A DNA stretch of 64,000 nucleotides from Hyphomicrobium_A sp963776675 (GCA_963776675.1 CAVZNR010000061.1:1-64000); one strand, 5' to 3'. Positions 28,563-38,155 are shown, numbered from the stretch's first letter. A program made the numbers and translations. The notes: generated from the letters alone by a model not told the origin.

Positions 28563-31058
28563 TTGCCAGTCAAGGGCCTACCCCCGAGAACGCCTGCGCT
28601 GCAACCCGCCGTAAAATCTCGCCGGCTGGCGGAGACGTTGCGCGACTATGACCTGAAGGGCGAGCGTTCGATCGCGATCGCGCAAGGCGCGATCTCGTGC
28701 TTCATCCTCATCCTGCACAGCGTGGCCCGCGCCAAGTCGGGCTTGCCCATCGTGCACTCTTGGGTGGTGGTGGCGCTGGTGCTGCTCATGGCCAGCTCGG
28801 CGCTGCGCTGGTTCCTCGCCAAGTCGAAAGATCTGCCAGAGCGCACGCTCGACGTTCTCAATGTCGTCGACGTTGGGATCTTCCTGTCTCTCATCTGGAG
28901 CTACCAGTTCGCCTATTCGCATCCGGCCGGCGGCAGTCTGAAATCGCCGTCGTTCGTGCTGCTTCTGGTACTCATCGCCTTGCGCGCCCTGCGCTTCCAT
29001 CCGCGGCCCATCGTGATCGCGGGCCTGGCCGCCGTCGTCGGCTGGAGCCTTTTCGTGTGCGGTGCCGTGATCAAGGACGGCGCTACGGCCATCACCGGCG
29101 ACTATCGCGCCTATCTCACCTCGTTCGACATCCTGTTGGGTGCCGAGCTGGAGAAGATCGTGGCGCTGGGGGCGCTGGCACTGTTTCTCGCCATCGCCAC
29201 CTACAGCGCGCGCCAGCTTTTGAACCGCGCCGCGCACGCCGGCGACTATGCCGACGCCCTGCAGGCCGCCGAGAACCACCTGGCGGAGGCCACCCAGGCG
29301 CGCCAGCGGGCGGAGCATGCGCTCGTCGAGCTCGACCGGGGCAAGGCGGACCTGGCCGAGCAGAACCGGCGCTTCAACGCGGCGCTGGCGAACATGTCGC
29401 AAGGGTTGTGCATGTTCGACGCGGAGCAGCGGCTCGTGGTGTGCAACGACCGTTACATCGAGATGTACGGTCTGTCGAAAGCTCTCGCCGAGCCCGGTAC
29501 GCCGTTCCGCAAGATCATCGAGAGCCGTATCGAGACCGGACTCTATGGCGGCACCGATCCTGAGAAGTACCTGGAGGAGCGGCTCGCGGCCGCGCGCGAT
29601 CCGGTGTCCACCACCAAAGTCCAGGAGCTGCCGGACGGGCGCGTCATCGCCATCATGCACCAGCCGATGCAGCACGGGGGCTGGGTCGCGACGCACGAGG
29701 ACATCACGCAGCTGCGCCGTATCGAGGCACAGCTTTCACACGTGTCGCGTCACGATGCCCTCACCGATCTGCCAAATCGCGTGCAACTGCGCGAGTGCAT
29801 GGAGGCCTGCCTCAAGCGCGCCGAGGAGGAGGGCAAATCGCTCGTCGTGGTGCTGATCGATCTTGCCCGCTTCAAGGAGGTCAACGACACCTTGGGGCCG
29901 TCCGTTGGCGACGCTCTGCTGCAAGGCGCCGCTCAACGTCTTTGGCGCCGCCTCAAGGGCGTGGAGATGCTCGCCTGCATCGGCGGCGACGAGTTCGTCG
30001 TGCTGCAGTTGGCGGAGAAACCCGCCAACGCTGCCGCAACGCTGGCCAAGAAGGTCCACAGCGCCCTGAGCACGTCCTTCGACGTCGATGATCATCAGAT
30101 CGTGGTCAGCGCCTATATCGGCATTGCCATCGCTCCCAATGATGGGGGCGATCCCGACCAGCTCTTGAAGAATGCCGACTTGGCGCTGACTCGCGCCAAG
30201 GTCTACGGGCCCGGCAACTCGCGCTTCTATGAGCGTAGCATGGACCAGCACATGCAGGAGCGTCACGCGCTCGAGCGTGATCTGCGTGCCGCGCTCACCA
30301 ACGGCGAGTTCATGCTCTACTACCAGCCGCAGCTCAACTTGGAGCGCAAAGAGATCACCGGCTTCGAGGCGCTGCTCCGCTGGAACCATCCCACGCGCGG
30401 GCTCGTGTCCCCGTCGGACTTCATCCCGCTTGCGGAGGAGACGGGCCTGATCGTGCAGATCGGCGAATGGACCTTGCGGCAGGCGTGCTCGGATGCCGCG
30501 CGCTGGCCGAAGGGCATAAAGGTGGCGGTCAACCTCTCGGCGGCGCAGTTCCACTTCGGCAATGTGCGCCAGGCTGTAATCAGCGCGCTGGGAGGCTCCA
30601 ACCTGTTGCCGCAGGGGCTGGAGCTGGAGGTCACGGAGTCGGTTCTCTTGCAGGATGGCGAAGGCGTGGCAGAGACGCTCAACACCTTGCACGACATTGG
30701 CGTCAACATCGCGCTCGACGACTTCGGCACGGGCTATTCGTCGCTGAGCTATCTGCGCCAGTTCAGCTTCGACAAGATCAAGATAGACCAGAGCTTCATC
30801 CAGGGGCTGACCGACCGGCCCAACACCTCGCTTGCCATCGTGCGCTCCATCGTGGCTCTCGGCGCCAGCCTGGGGATCGCAACGAACGCGGAGGGCGTCG
30901 AGACGACCGAGCAGTTCGAGAGCGCGCGCGCGGAAGGGTGCACGGAAGCGCAAGGCTTCCTGATCGGTGCCCCGCGGCCTCTACGCGACGCCATGGCGAT
31001 GCTGGAGCGGGCGAGGCACGCCTCGACCGGCGACACGCGCGGCGCGCGGGCCAGCTGA
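28563..31058 (+). CDS. membrane PAS-GGDEF-EAL cyclic-di-GMP protein
   Basis: 831 residues. The TTG at 28563 has a GAGGAG ribosome site 6 bases upstream. Five or six membrane helices (residues ~40-220) form a sensor, then a coiled coil (residues ~225-275), a PAS domain with PAS-7-like ANMSQGLCMFDAEQRLVVCN, GGDEF (CIGGDEFVVLQL) and EAL (EITGFEALLRWNHP, LEVTESVLL, LDDFGTGYSSLSYLR, KIKIDQSFIQGL). The EAL catalytic motifs are all there, so it can be a c-di-GMP phosphodiesterase; the GGDEF side has DLARFKEVND for the usual DxDxFK, so cyclase activity is less sure. Confidence 0.9.
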   Translation: MPVKGLPPRTPALQPAVKSRRLAETLRDYDLKGERSIAIAQGAISCFILILHSVARAKSGLPIVHSWVVVALVLLMASSALRWFLAKSKDLPERTLDVLNVVDVGIFLSLIWSYQFAYSHPAGGSLKSPSFVLLLVLIALRALRFHPRPIVIAGLAAVVGWSLFVCGAVIKDGATAITGDYRAYLTSFDILLGAELEKIVALGALALFLAIATYSARQLLNRAAHAGDYADALQAAENHLAEATQARQRAEHALVELDRGKADLAEQNRRFNAALANMSQGLCMFDAEQRLVVCNDRYIEMYGLSKALAEPGTPFRKIIESRIETGLYGGTDPEKYLEERLAAARDPVSTTKVQELPDGRVIAIMHQPMQHGGWVATHEDITQLRRIEAQLSHVSRHDALTDLPNRVQLRECMEACLKRAEEEGKSLVVVLIDLARFKEVNDTLGPSVGDALLQGAAQRLWRRLKGVEMLACIGGDEFVVLQLAEKPANAAATLAKKVHSALSTSFDVDDHQIVVSAYIGIAIAPNDGGDPDQLLKNADLALTRAKVYGPGNSRFYERSMDQHMQERHALERDLRAALTNGEFMLYYQPQLNLERKEITGFEALLRWNHPTRGLVSPSDFIPLAEETGLIVQIGEWTLRQACSDAARWPKGIKVAVNLSAAQFHFGNVRQAVISALGGSNLLPQGLELEVTESVLLQDGEGVAETLNTLHDIGVNIALDDFGTGYSSLSYLRQFSFDKIKIDQSFIQGLTDRPNTSLAIVRSIVALGASLGIATNAEGVETTEQFESARAEGCTEAQGFLIGAPRPLRDAMAMLERARHASTGDTRGARAS

Positions 31059-31077
31059 CGACGAAAGGTCGCGACTT

Positions 31078-31293
31078 TCAGTCGCCCTGCGGGTTGAGGG
31101 GGGAAGGCTCCTCGCCGGGACCATCTTCGGGTGCGAAGATATCCGGATCGCCCGCCGGCGGGACGTAAGGGTCCTCCAGGGGCGTGGGCGGCGGCGTTTC
31201 CTCCTGCTGGCGCATTATGCCGCCGTGCGGCGCGGCGACCGCGGAGGCGGAAAGCAGAATAAGACCCAACAGGACAGCGCTCATACGTTTCAT
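31078..31293 (-). CDS. small secreted proline-rich protein
   Basis: 71 residues: signal peptide (SAVLLGLILLSASAVAAP) and a short acidic Pro-rich mature part (TPPPTPLEDPYVPPAGDPD). No family recognised. The stop lies 19 bases from the convergent GGDEF-EAL gene. The regular signal peptide and codon use favour a real gene. Confidence 0.55.
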   Translation of the reverse strand: MKRMSAVLLGLILLSASAVAAPHGGIMRQQEETPPPTPLEDPYVPPAGDPDIFAPEDGPGEEPSPLNPQGD

Positions 31294-31421
31294 GTCCGCA
31301 CCTTTTCGATGGCAGGCATCAAAGTCGTAGGAATTTGCCCTTAAGAAACGATGGCGCGGTTAGTCGGGACTTGATCGATCGGCCCGGATCGGACTGAGGA
31401 CGTGCGCAACCGGAGGCGGAG

Positions 31422-32564
31422 ATGCAAAAGAGCCTAGTGGCACCCAGCTGGCAGCAGAGGCTGCGGAGCGAGATGCCGCTTGCGTTCGGCATCGCGACGC
31501 TTGCCGTGTTCCTCATCAGCGGGAGCGCGTGGCTCGATGAGTCGCATCACATCGTGCTGCGCGGTGTGCTCTTCGTCTGGCTCCTGGTGGCGATCACCGT
31601 CTGCATCTTCGGCGTCGTGCGCCATGCCGACCATCTGGCCGAGTTGCTAGGCGAGCCGCTAGGCACGCTCATCCTGACCATCACCGTCATCTCGATCGAG
31701 GTGGCGCTTATCGTTGCCGTCATGCTGCGGGGCGTGGCCGATCCGACACTCGCGCGCGACACCATGTTTGCCGTCATCATGATCATGATGAACGGGATGG
31801 TGGGGCTGGGCCTGCTCGTCGGCGGCATCCGCCATGTGCAGCAGGAGTACAATTTGGAAGGCGCTCGCGCGTTCCTGGCCGTGCTGATCCCCTTGGCGGT
31901 GATTGCCCTGGTGCTGCCGAGTCGCACGGTGTCGACCGAGGTCGGCACCATGAACTTCTGGCAGGCGATGCTGTTCTCCATCGCCACCATTCTGCTCTAC
32001 GCCATCTTCCTCGGTCTGCAGACCATGCGACATCGCGGGTTCTTCGTAGGCCCCGGGGAGGAGGAGGAGACCGTGTCGGACGAGACGCTTGGCGACGAGG
32101 CCGCGCGCCGGCGTAGCATCTGGTTCCATTCCGCCCTGCTGTTTCTGACCATGGTGCCGATCGTCGGCCTGGCGAAGTACGTCGCCATCATGGTGGAGCA
32201 GGGGATCCACACGCTCGGCGTGCCGTCGGCCCTGGGCGGCATGCTCATCGCCGCGTTGATCCTGGCGCCGGAGAGCATCAGCGCGCTCGATTCTGCCGCC
32301 ACCAACAAGCTGCAGCGCTCGATCAATCTGTGCCTGGGATCTGCGCTGTCGACGGTGGCGCTGACGGTCCCTTGCGTGCTGCTGATCGGACTGGCGACCG
32401 GCCAGGAGGTGCGGCTGGGATTGACGGACGACAACACCGTCCTATTGATGCTGACGCTCCTGGTGAGCATGCTCACTTTCAGCGGCGCCCGCACCAACGT
32501 TCTGTACGGGGCGGTGCATCTTTTGCTGTTTCTCACCTACGTCGTGCTGATCTTCAACCCCTAG
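31422..32564 (+). CDS. chaA: ChaA-type calcium/proton antiporter
   Basis: 380-residue inner-membrane cation/proton exchanger with about 11 helices in two homologous halves. The first acidic alpha repeat is GEPLGTLILTITVISIEVAL and the second is GMLIAALILAPESISAL, both conserved in ChaA. The acidic loop VGPGEEEETVSDE lies between the halves. Exports Ca2+ (and possibly Na+/K+) at high pH. Single gene; the next gene starts 15 bases on. Confidence 0.85.
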   Translation: MQKSLVAPSWQQRLRSEMPLAFGIATLAVFLISGSAWLDESHHIVLRGVLFVWLLVAITVCIFGVVRHADHLAELLGEPLGTLILTITVISIEVALIVAVMLRGVADPTLARDTMFAVIMIMMNGMVGLGLLVGGIRHVQQEYNLEGARAFLAVLIPLAVIALVLPSRTVSTEVGTMNFWQAMLFSIATILLYAIFLGLQTMRHRGFFVGPGEEEETVSDETLGDEAARRRSIWFHSALLFLTMVPIVGLAKYVAIMVEQGIHTLGVPSALGGMLIAALILAPESISALDSAATNKLQRSINLCLGSALSTVALTVPCVLLIGLATGQEVRLGLTDDNTVLLMLTLLVSMLTFSGARTNVLYGAVHLLLFLTYVVLIFNP

Positions 32565-32579
32565 GGTCCGCTTGCAGCC

Positions 32580-33317
32580 ATGGTCAACGTAGCTCAGTCC
32601 CAAGCATCCGCGCCCGTCGGCGACGGGAAGGTGCTGGAGATCTTCCGCCAGCAGTGGAACCTCTATCGCAAGTTCCTCGAGTTCGACTACCTGTCGAATG
32701 CCGGCGCATACGTCGAGCTCAAGCGCTTTCTCAAAGCCGACATCGCGCGCCCCTTCGATTTCACCGATCTTGCCTGCGGGGATGCAAGCGGCATCGTCGG
32801 CGCGCTGCAGAGCACCAAGATCGCGCACTATCGCGGCATCGATCTCGCGGCACCGGCACTCGATCTGGCCAAAAAGAATCTCAAGGCGCTGTCATGCGAC
32901 GTGGTGCTGGAGCAGGCCGATTTCGCACAGGCGATGCGCAATCGCGCGCAGCCGGCCGACATCGTCTGGATCAGCCTGTCGCTGCATCATCTCGAGACGC
33001 CTGCCAAGCGTGCGCTGATGCGCGAGATCCGCGAAGGTCTGCGCGCCGACGGCGCCTTCCTCGTCTACGAGCCCACGCGTGACGATGGCGAAGATCGTCC
33101 GGCCTATCTCGACCGCTTCGAGGAAATCGGCCGTCACGACTGGACGGCCTTGAGCGCCGACGAGTTCAAGGAGGCAATGGCGCACGTGCGCGGGTGCGAT
33201 CTTCCCGAGACGGTGTCGAGCTGGATCGAGCTTGGGCGCGAGGCGGGCTTCACGCGAATCGCCGAGCTTTACCGCTCCAACGACGATCTTTTTCGCTTGT
33301 TCAGTTATCGCGCGTAA
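32580..33317 (+). CDS. class I SAM-dependent methyltransferase
   Basis: 245 residues. SAM motif I is FTDLACGDASGIVGAL, the acidic loop HYRGIDLAAPALDLA, and motif IV VWISLSLHHLE. N-terminal 40 residues contain an extra helix pair (LEIFRQQWNLYRKFLEFDYL). Substrate unknown. It begins 15 bases after chaA and is probably cotranscribed. Confidence 0.8.
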   Translation: MVNVAQSQASAPVGDGKVLEIFRQQWNLYRKFLEFDYLSNAGAYVELKRFLKADIARPFDFTDLACGDASGIVGALQSTKIAHYRGIDLAAPALDLAKKNLKALSCDVVLEQADFAQAMRNRAQPADIVWISLSLHHLETPAKRALMREIREGLRADGAFLVYEPTRDDGEDRPAYLDRFEEIGRHDWTALSADEFKEAMAHVRGCDLPETVSSWIELGREAGFTRIAELYRSNDDLFRLFSYRA

Positions 33318-33513
33318 GCCGCCTTGCTTTTGCCTCCCCGGGGCTCCATATAGTCGGTGCCGGTGCGATCCGAGGTGGACCGCGCCCTCAATTTTTGGAT
33401 TAGACAGCGCGCCACCGGCCGTTTGCCCCTACCCAAAATGACTTGAGATCCCAGATGGTGGCGTGCCGTCTGGCGCTTGGCTTCAAGATCACGCCGGTTG
33501 GAAGTAGACATCT
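33318..33513 (+). promoter_or_regulatory. promoter and long leader of the cold-shock gene
   Basis: 196 bases without a gene before the cold-shock start. CATATAGT at about 33347-33354 could be a -10 element with a poor, wide-spaced -35 (TTGCTT). A long 5' leader is typical for cspA-type genes, where the folded RNA changes with temperature. No single dominant hairpin is visible. Confidence 0.35.
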
Positions 33514-33729
33514 ATGGAACGTATCACTGGCACTGTGAAATTCTTCAACTTCTCTAAGGGCTTTGGCTTCGTGCAGCCCGAGGACGGCTCCAAGGACGTG
33601 TTCATTCACGCGAGCGCGCTGGAGCGGGCAGGAATTCACGGTCTCAACGAAGGCGACAAGATCACCTTTGTGCTCGAGGACGACCGCCGTGGCCGCGGTA
33701 AGCAGGCCGCCCAGGTCGAGATGGCCTAA
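33514..33729 (+). CDS. cspA: cold-shock domain protein CspA family
   Basis: 71-residue single cold-shock domain, a single-stranded nucleic-acid binder and RNA chaperone. RNP1 KGFGFVQPE and RNP2 VFIHASAL are intact, TGTVKFFN starts the barrel. Followed by a strong terminator. Confidence 0.95.
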   Translation: MERITGTVKFFNFSKGFGFVQPEDGSKDVFIHASALERAGIHGLNEGDKITFVLEDDRRGRGKQAAQVEMA

Positions 33730-33755
33730 CCCCCCGACACAAATTCACTACGAAG

Positions 33756-33787
33756 ATGCCGCCGGTTCACCCCGGCGGCATTTTTGT
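33756..33787 (+). terminator. intrinsic terminator after cspA-like gene
   Basis: Arms ATGCCGCCGG (33756-33765) and CCGGCGGCAT (33772-33781) with a 6-base loop, followed by TTTTGTTT. Clear rho-independent terminator. Confidence 0.9.
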
Positions 33788-33797
33788 TTGCGACATC

Positions 33798-35891
33798 TCA
33801 CGCTACCGAGAATTCCGGTCCGCGCAGGCTGTTAGACTTCAGGGCCGCGCTCTGCAGCAGCCTCGTCGCCTCGCTCCCCGACATGGGGGCGCCGTACAGC
33901 GGGCCCTGTGCCAGATGGCATCCTGCCGCGAGGAGGAATTCGCTCTGCGCTCTCGTCTCGACACCATCGGCAATCACGCTGATGCCCAGCTCGCGCGCCA
34001 GCACCACCACGGCGCGAACTAGTCCGGCACTGCGACCGTTGCCAACGGCACTCCTAACAAGCTGATCTGCAAGTCGCAGCCGGTTGACGGGAGATTTGGC
34101 AAGTTCGCTCAGGCAGGAGTAGCCCAGACCGAAGTCGTCGATTGCAATCTGGAATCCGAACTGGTGAAGCTGCGACAGTACGCGCCCCTGTGCCTCCACG
34201 AGCTGTCCCAGCACGCTCTCCTTCAGCTCAAGCTCGATGCTGCCGGCCGCTATATTCCACTTCTGCAAGTATTCGTTGAGGGTTGGAGCGAGGTCGCTCG
34301 AGGCCTTGAGTTGGCCGCTCGAGATATGCACGGCGACAAGCGGGGGTGCGATGCCGAGGTCGCGCCACTGGCAGAGCTGGCGGCAGACCCCCTCAAATAT
34401 CCATGTGCCGATAGCAACGATAACACCTGATCTCTCGGCGATCGGGATGAAGGCCTCCGGGAAGAGTTTGCCTCGATGAGGATGGTTCCAGCGCAGCTGA
34501 GATGCGAGCCCAATCAGCTCACCCGACCGTATATCGATCTGGGGCTGGAACAGCAGCTCCAGCTCATCGCGTTCAATCGCGAGACGCAGCTCCTGCTCGA
34601 GCCGCAGGCGCGTTTGAATGACCCGATCCAGGTCGGATGTGTGAAAGCGGTGGCAATTTCGACCCTCCCCCTTCGCGCGATACAGTGCAAGGTCCGCCTG
34701 ATTCATCAAGTCGTCGGGTTTCGCGGCGTCGGTTGAGGCGGGGGCAATGCCGATGCTGACGGTAACGAGCAGCTTGTGCCCGTCGATAGTGTAAGGCTGA
34801 GCCAGAGCAAGATTTAGTTTAGCCGCAAGGGTGTCGCTCGCAGCCGCATCGGCGGTGTTCATCTGCAATATCGCAAACTCGTCGCCGCCAAAACGCGCGA
34901 CCAGGTCGGTTAGCCGGACGTTGTCCTTTAGTCGCGACGCGACCTCGACGAGTAGCGCATCGCCCATGGGGTGGCCGAGCGTGTCGTTGATTTCCTTGAA
35001 GTGGTCGAGATCGAGGTAGAGCACCGCCAGAGACGGACCATGGCGTTTTCTTGCGCGAAATGCGTCTTCGAGGCGATCGAGGAACGACCGGCGGTTGGCG
35101 AGTCCCGTGAGCGGATCGGTGCGCGCCATCTCAGCGATCTGCGCGTGGGCGGTCGTGAGCTCTTGTGCAAGGCGCACGTCGATGGTCAGTACAAGCATAG
35201 TCGCGCCGAGGAACATGACGCACGAGACGGCAATCGCGATGGCGAGCCAGTACTGGTCAACGGTTTGGGTCGTTGCCGTGCAGATGGTGTCGGGCGCAAA
35301 TTGCGCCGCCGCCATGCCCGAGTAGTGCATCCCGGCTATTCCAGCGCCCATGACGACGGCGCCCCCGAGACGTTTCCAGAAAACGTGCCTCATCAGATTG
35401 GAGCGCAGACGAAACGCTAGCGACAGGGCGACGACGGAGGCGCCAATCGCGATCAAGATGGATATGAGAAAAAGAGTGATGTTGTAGCGTATGGGCGGCG
35501 CCACCTCCATTGCGGCCATGCCGGTGTAGTGCATGGCCGCAATGCCCAGGCCCATGATCGTTCCGGCGACGGCGAGCCAACGCCACGTGAGCGCTCGAGC
35601 GCTCACGACGTACATTGCGAATCCTGAGACAACGATGGCAATGAGCAACGAAGCGCCGGTGAGACCGGTGTCGTAGGCCATCGGAATGCTCAGATGGTAG
35701 GCCAGCATTCCGATGAAGTGCATCGCCCAGATGCCGGTCCCGAGCGCAACCGCGCCTCCCGCCAGCCAATAGGCAGAGGCCCAGCCGTGCGTGGAAGAGA
35801 CGCGACCGGCAAGAGCGAACGCAACGTACGAGGCCAAAATCGCGACGATGATGGAGAGCGCGACCAGCCCGGGCGAGTAGCTTCCGATCAT
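33798..35891 (-). CDS. MHYT-GGDEF-EAL protein with degenerate EAL
   Basis: 697 residues. Seven membrane helices carry three MHYT-type units (IWAMHFIGMLAYH, IAAMHYTGMAAMEV, GIAGMHYSGMAAAQF), thought to bind copper and sense O2, CO or NO. The GGDEF domain is intact (DLDHFKEINDTLGH, RFGGDEFAILQM). The EAL domain has lost key residues: LIGLASQLRWNHP in place of EALLRW, and RLRLADQLV for the KIDxSFV strand, though DDFGLGYS remains. So it is probably a diguanylate cyclase with a non-catalytic EAL domain. The start is ATG 35889-35891. Confidence 0.9.
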   Translation of the reverse strand: MIGSYSPGLVALSIIVAILASYVAFALAGRVSSTHGWASAYWLAGGAVALGTGIWAMHFIGMLAYHLSIPMAYDTGLTGASLLIAIVVSGFAMYVVSARALTWRWLAVAGTIMGLGIAAMHYTGMAAMEVAPPIRYNITLFLISILIAIGASVVALSLAFRLRSNLMRHVFWKRLGGAVVMGAGIAGMHYSGMAAAQFAPDTICTATTQTVDQYWLAIAIAVSCVMFLGATMLVLTIDVRLAQELTTAHAQIAEMARTDPLTGLANRRSFLDRLEDAFRARKRHGPSLAVLYLDLDHFKEINDTLGHPMGDALLVEVASRLKDNVRLTDLVARFGGDEFAILQMNTADAAASDTLAAKLNLALAQPYTIDGHKLLVTVSIGIAPASTDAAKPDDLMNQADLALYRAKGEGRNCHRFHTSDLDRVIQTRLRLEQELRLAIERDELELLFQPQIDIRSGELIGLASQLRWNHPHRGKLFPEAFIPIAERSGVIVAIGTWIFEGVCRQLCQWRDLGIAPPLVAVHISSGQLKASSDLAPTLNEYLQKWNIAAGSIELELKESVLGQLVEAQGRVLSQLHQFGFQIAIDDFGLGYSCLSELAKSPVNRLRLADQLVRSAVGNGRSAGLVRAVVVLARELGISVIADGVETRAQSEFLLAAGCHLAQGPLYGAPMSGSEATRLLQSAALKSNSLRGPEFSVA

Positions 35892-36013
35892 AGCCGGACT
35901 TTCCGTGCCTCCCTTTTCTTATGCGGGCGTCGCCATGCGCGATCTTTGGCGCGCCGGCTCGATAGGACCTGCACAGAATATGGGGGTGTGGTGGTTGATC
36001 AGGCGTTAGCCAG

Positions 36014-36040
36014 TTCGATAAATTGGCTAATTGAATCGAA
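36014..36040. promoter_or_regulatory. AT-rich palindrome upstream of MHYT-GGDEF-EAL gene
   Basis: TTCGAT (36014-36019) and ATCGAA (36035-36040) enclose AATT-GGCT-AATT, giving a near-perfect 27-base palindrome; TTAGCCA (36006-36012) and TGGCTAA (36024-36030) form a second, overlapping pair. It lies about 125-150 bases upstream of the minus-strand start at 35891. It looks like an operator; the regulator is unknown. Confidence 0.5.
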
Positions 36041-36081
36041 AGAAGCTCAAGGTTTTTGGGGGTGCTGCGTAGCCTGATCGT

Positions 36082-36336
36082 CTATTTATGCACCGGGCGC
36101 ACCGCGGCCATGATGTTGGTCTGGACGATGCCCTCTACGGGGGCGATTTTTTCCAGCACCGCCGTGTTGGCGTCGGCGTAGCTCGAGCAGTCGAGCTGGG
36201 CGACGAGCTTGTCATCCGACAGCGCCACCACGTTGACCAGCTTGCAGTTGGCGAGCTCGAGCTTCTTGAGCGCGTCCACGGCGTCGCCGGCATTGGCAGC
36301 GCGCAATAGCTCGATCAATAGGTAGATGTTGACCAC
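36082..36336 (-). CDS. stand-alone Lrp/AsnC ligand-binding-like domain
   Basis: 84 residues with the betaalphabeta pattern of the Lrp/AsnC effector (RAM) domain and no DNA-binding part: VNIYLLIELLRAANAGDAVDAL, CKLVNVVALSDDKLVAQLDC, LEKIAPVEGIVQTNIMAAV. Such SraM-like single-domain proteins can bind small ligands or partner a full regulator. Assignment is by pattern only. Confidence 0.65.
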   Translation of the reverse strand: MVNIYLLIELLRAANAGDAVDALKKLELANCKLVNVVALSDDKLVAQLDCSSYADANTAVLEKIAPVEGIVQTNIMAAVRPVHK

Positions 36337-36505
36337 GGGGGCCTCCTCCTCGTGCGTTTTCTCGTTGCCTGTCGCGCAGGCTAGCTGTGCAACGCCTGCG
36401 AACCCTTAATGGATCCGCGGGCGTTGCAGCGAACGCGCGCAAGACCGCCCCCCGCAAATGCGTTGCGGGGAAAGGGCTCGGAGGAGGGCGGGGAGGCCTG
36501 TCGGC

Positions 36506-36685
36506 TCAGCCTTTGGCGGTGGCCTTGGTGGCGCGGGTGATGCCGGCCTGCTTCTTGAGCTGCTTGCGGACGCCGGCCGTATTGCCCTGGACGCGCGTCA
36601 CTTTGGCCCGCGGGATGGCGCGGCGCTTCTTCTTCTTCTGGGTCTCGACGTTGCGCAGGCTGCGTTTGGACATGGAATTTACCAT
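36506..36685 (-). CDS. small basic protein
   Basis: 59 residues from the ATG at 36683-36685, or 55 from 36671-36673 (MSKRSLRNVETQKKKKRR). Strongly basic throughout (KKKKRR, KQLKKQ, TRATKATAKG), with no membrane part. No family recognised; composition would suit RNA or ribosome binding, which is only a guess. Confidence 0.5.
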   Translation of the reverse strand: MVNSMSKRSLRNVETQKKKKRRAIPRAKVTRVQGNTAGVRKQLKKQAGITRATKATAKG

Positions 36686-36789
36686 AGATAGGGCGTGATA
36701 GCCGCTGGATTGGCGCGGTGAGCGCGTTGACGCCTCCTCTAGGTGATCCGCGCTCCCAAGGCAAGCGGCTATGGGGGCGTCATAAGCTC

Positions 36790-36807
36790 CTGACATAAAT
36801 CCGTAAC
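36790..36807 (+). promoter_or_regulatory. Pho-box-like site before btaA
   Basis: CTGACAT-AAAT-CCGTAAC matches the PhoB box layout CTGTCAT-N4-CTGTCAC at 11 of 14 repeat positions, with the right 11-base period. It is 72 bases before the btaA start, with a possible -10 (CATTAG, about 36815-36820) at the usual distance. BtaAB genes are known to be PhoB-controlled in Sinorhizobium meliloti, so the site makes sense; binding is inference. Confidence 0.6.
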
Positions 36808-36878
36808 AAGACTCCATTAGCCGACCCGGTTGGACCTGCCCGGGGCCATGACAGCAACAACTGAGAAACGGGGGAGGA

Positions 36879-38142
36879 ATGTCCGCAACCCAGGATGCCA
36901 TCGCCGCGGAGGAAGGCTCGCTTCGCCGCGCGCGCAATAAACGCCTGCGCCAGGCGGTGCATCGCCACAAGCCCGTGACCCGGCAGGGCATCCAGGAGCG
37001 GCTCTTCACGCTCGCCTTCAGCGGCCTCGTCTATCCCCAGATCTGGGAGGATCCGGTCGTCGACCTGGAGGCGCTCAATCTCGCTGAAGGTGAGCGGCTC
37101 ATCGCAATCGCGTCGGGCGGCTGCAACGTGCTGAGCTATCTCGCCGCCGCGCCGATCCACGTGACCGCCGTCGACCTCAATCCCGCACACGTCGCCCTCA
37201 ACAAGCTGAAGGTCGCCGCGCTTACCCACCTGCCGGGCTATCCCGCCTTCTGCCGTTTCTTCGCCGAGGCCGACGGGCGCGCCAATATCGACGCCTATTA
37301 CTCCCACTTGAGCCAGCACCTCGACGCGGCGACGCGCAAGTATTGGGAATCGCGCGACCGGCTCGGTCGCCGCCGCATCGGCTACTTCGGCACCAACGTC
37401 TACCGCCATGGTCTGCTCGGCGGCTTCATCGGCGCCGGCCATCTGCTGGCGCGGCTGCACGGTGCCAACCCGCGCCGCCTGCTCGCCGCCAAGTCACGCT
37501 GCGAGCAGCGCAGCATCTTCGAGCGCGAGCTGGCGCCGCTGTTCAAGAAGCGCCACATCCGCTGGTTGCTCGATCGCCCCTCGGCGCTGTTCGGGCTCGG
37601 CATTCCGCCCTCGCAGTTCACGGCGCTCAAGGGCTCGCAGGCCAGCATGGCCGACGTGCTGCACGCGCGGCTGGAACGGCTTGCCTGCGACTTCGATCTC
37701 GCCGACAACTACTTCGCCTGGCAGGCCTTCGGCCGGCGCTATGCGAGCGGTGGCAACGGGCCGCTCCCGCCCTATCTGCAGCGCGAGAATTTCGAGACCC
37801 TGCGTGGCCGCACCGATGACGTCGCAGTGGTGCACGCCTCGCTCACCGAGCATCTGGCGGGCCTCCCCGCCGGCTCGCTCGACGCCTACGTGCTGCTCGA
37901 CGCGCAGGACTGGATGACGGATCAGCAGCTCAACGCTCTGTGGACAGAGATTGTGCGCACGGCGCGCCCCGGCGCCCGCGTCATCTTCCGCACGGCGGGC
38001 GAGGAGACGATCCTGCCAGGACGCGTCGCCGACGCGATTCTGTCGCGATTCACCTACGACCGCGAGACGTGCCGGACAGTGGACCGACAAGGACCGCTCA
38101 TCGATCTACGGCGGCTTCCATCGCTACGTGCTCAAAGCATGA
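36879..38142 (+). CDS. btaA: BtaA, SAM:diacylglycerol 3-amino-3-carboxypropyltransferase, frameshifted
   Basis: First enzyme of betaine-lipid (DGTS) synthesis: moves the aminocarboxypropyl group of SAM onto diacylglycerol (DUF3419 family). The start ATG 36879 is preceded by GGGGGAGG. Typical stretches are LFTLAFSGLVYPQIWEDP, IAIASGGCNVLSYL, TAVDLNPAHVALNKLK, DNYFAWQAFGRRY and VLLDAQDWM. Near the end the frame shifts (about 38067-38076) so that QWTDKDRSSIYGGFHRYVLKA, the expected C-terminus, lies one base later and stops at 38142. 1264 bases is 421 codons plus one base: one insertion. Next to btaB. Confidence 0.88.
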
Positions 38143-38155
38143 GAGGATACGCGAC

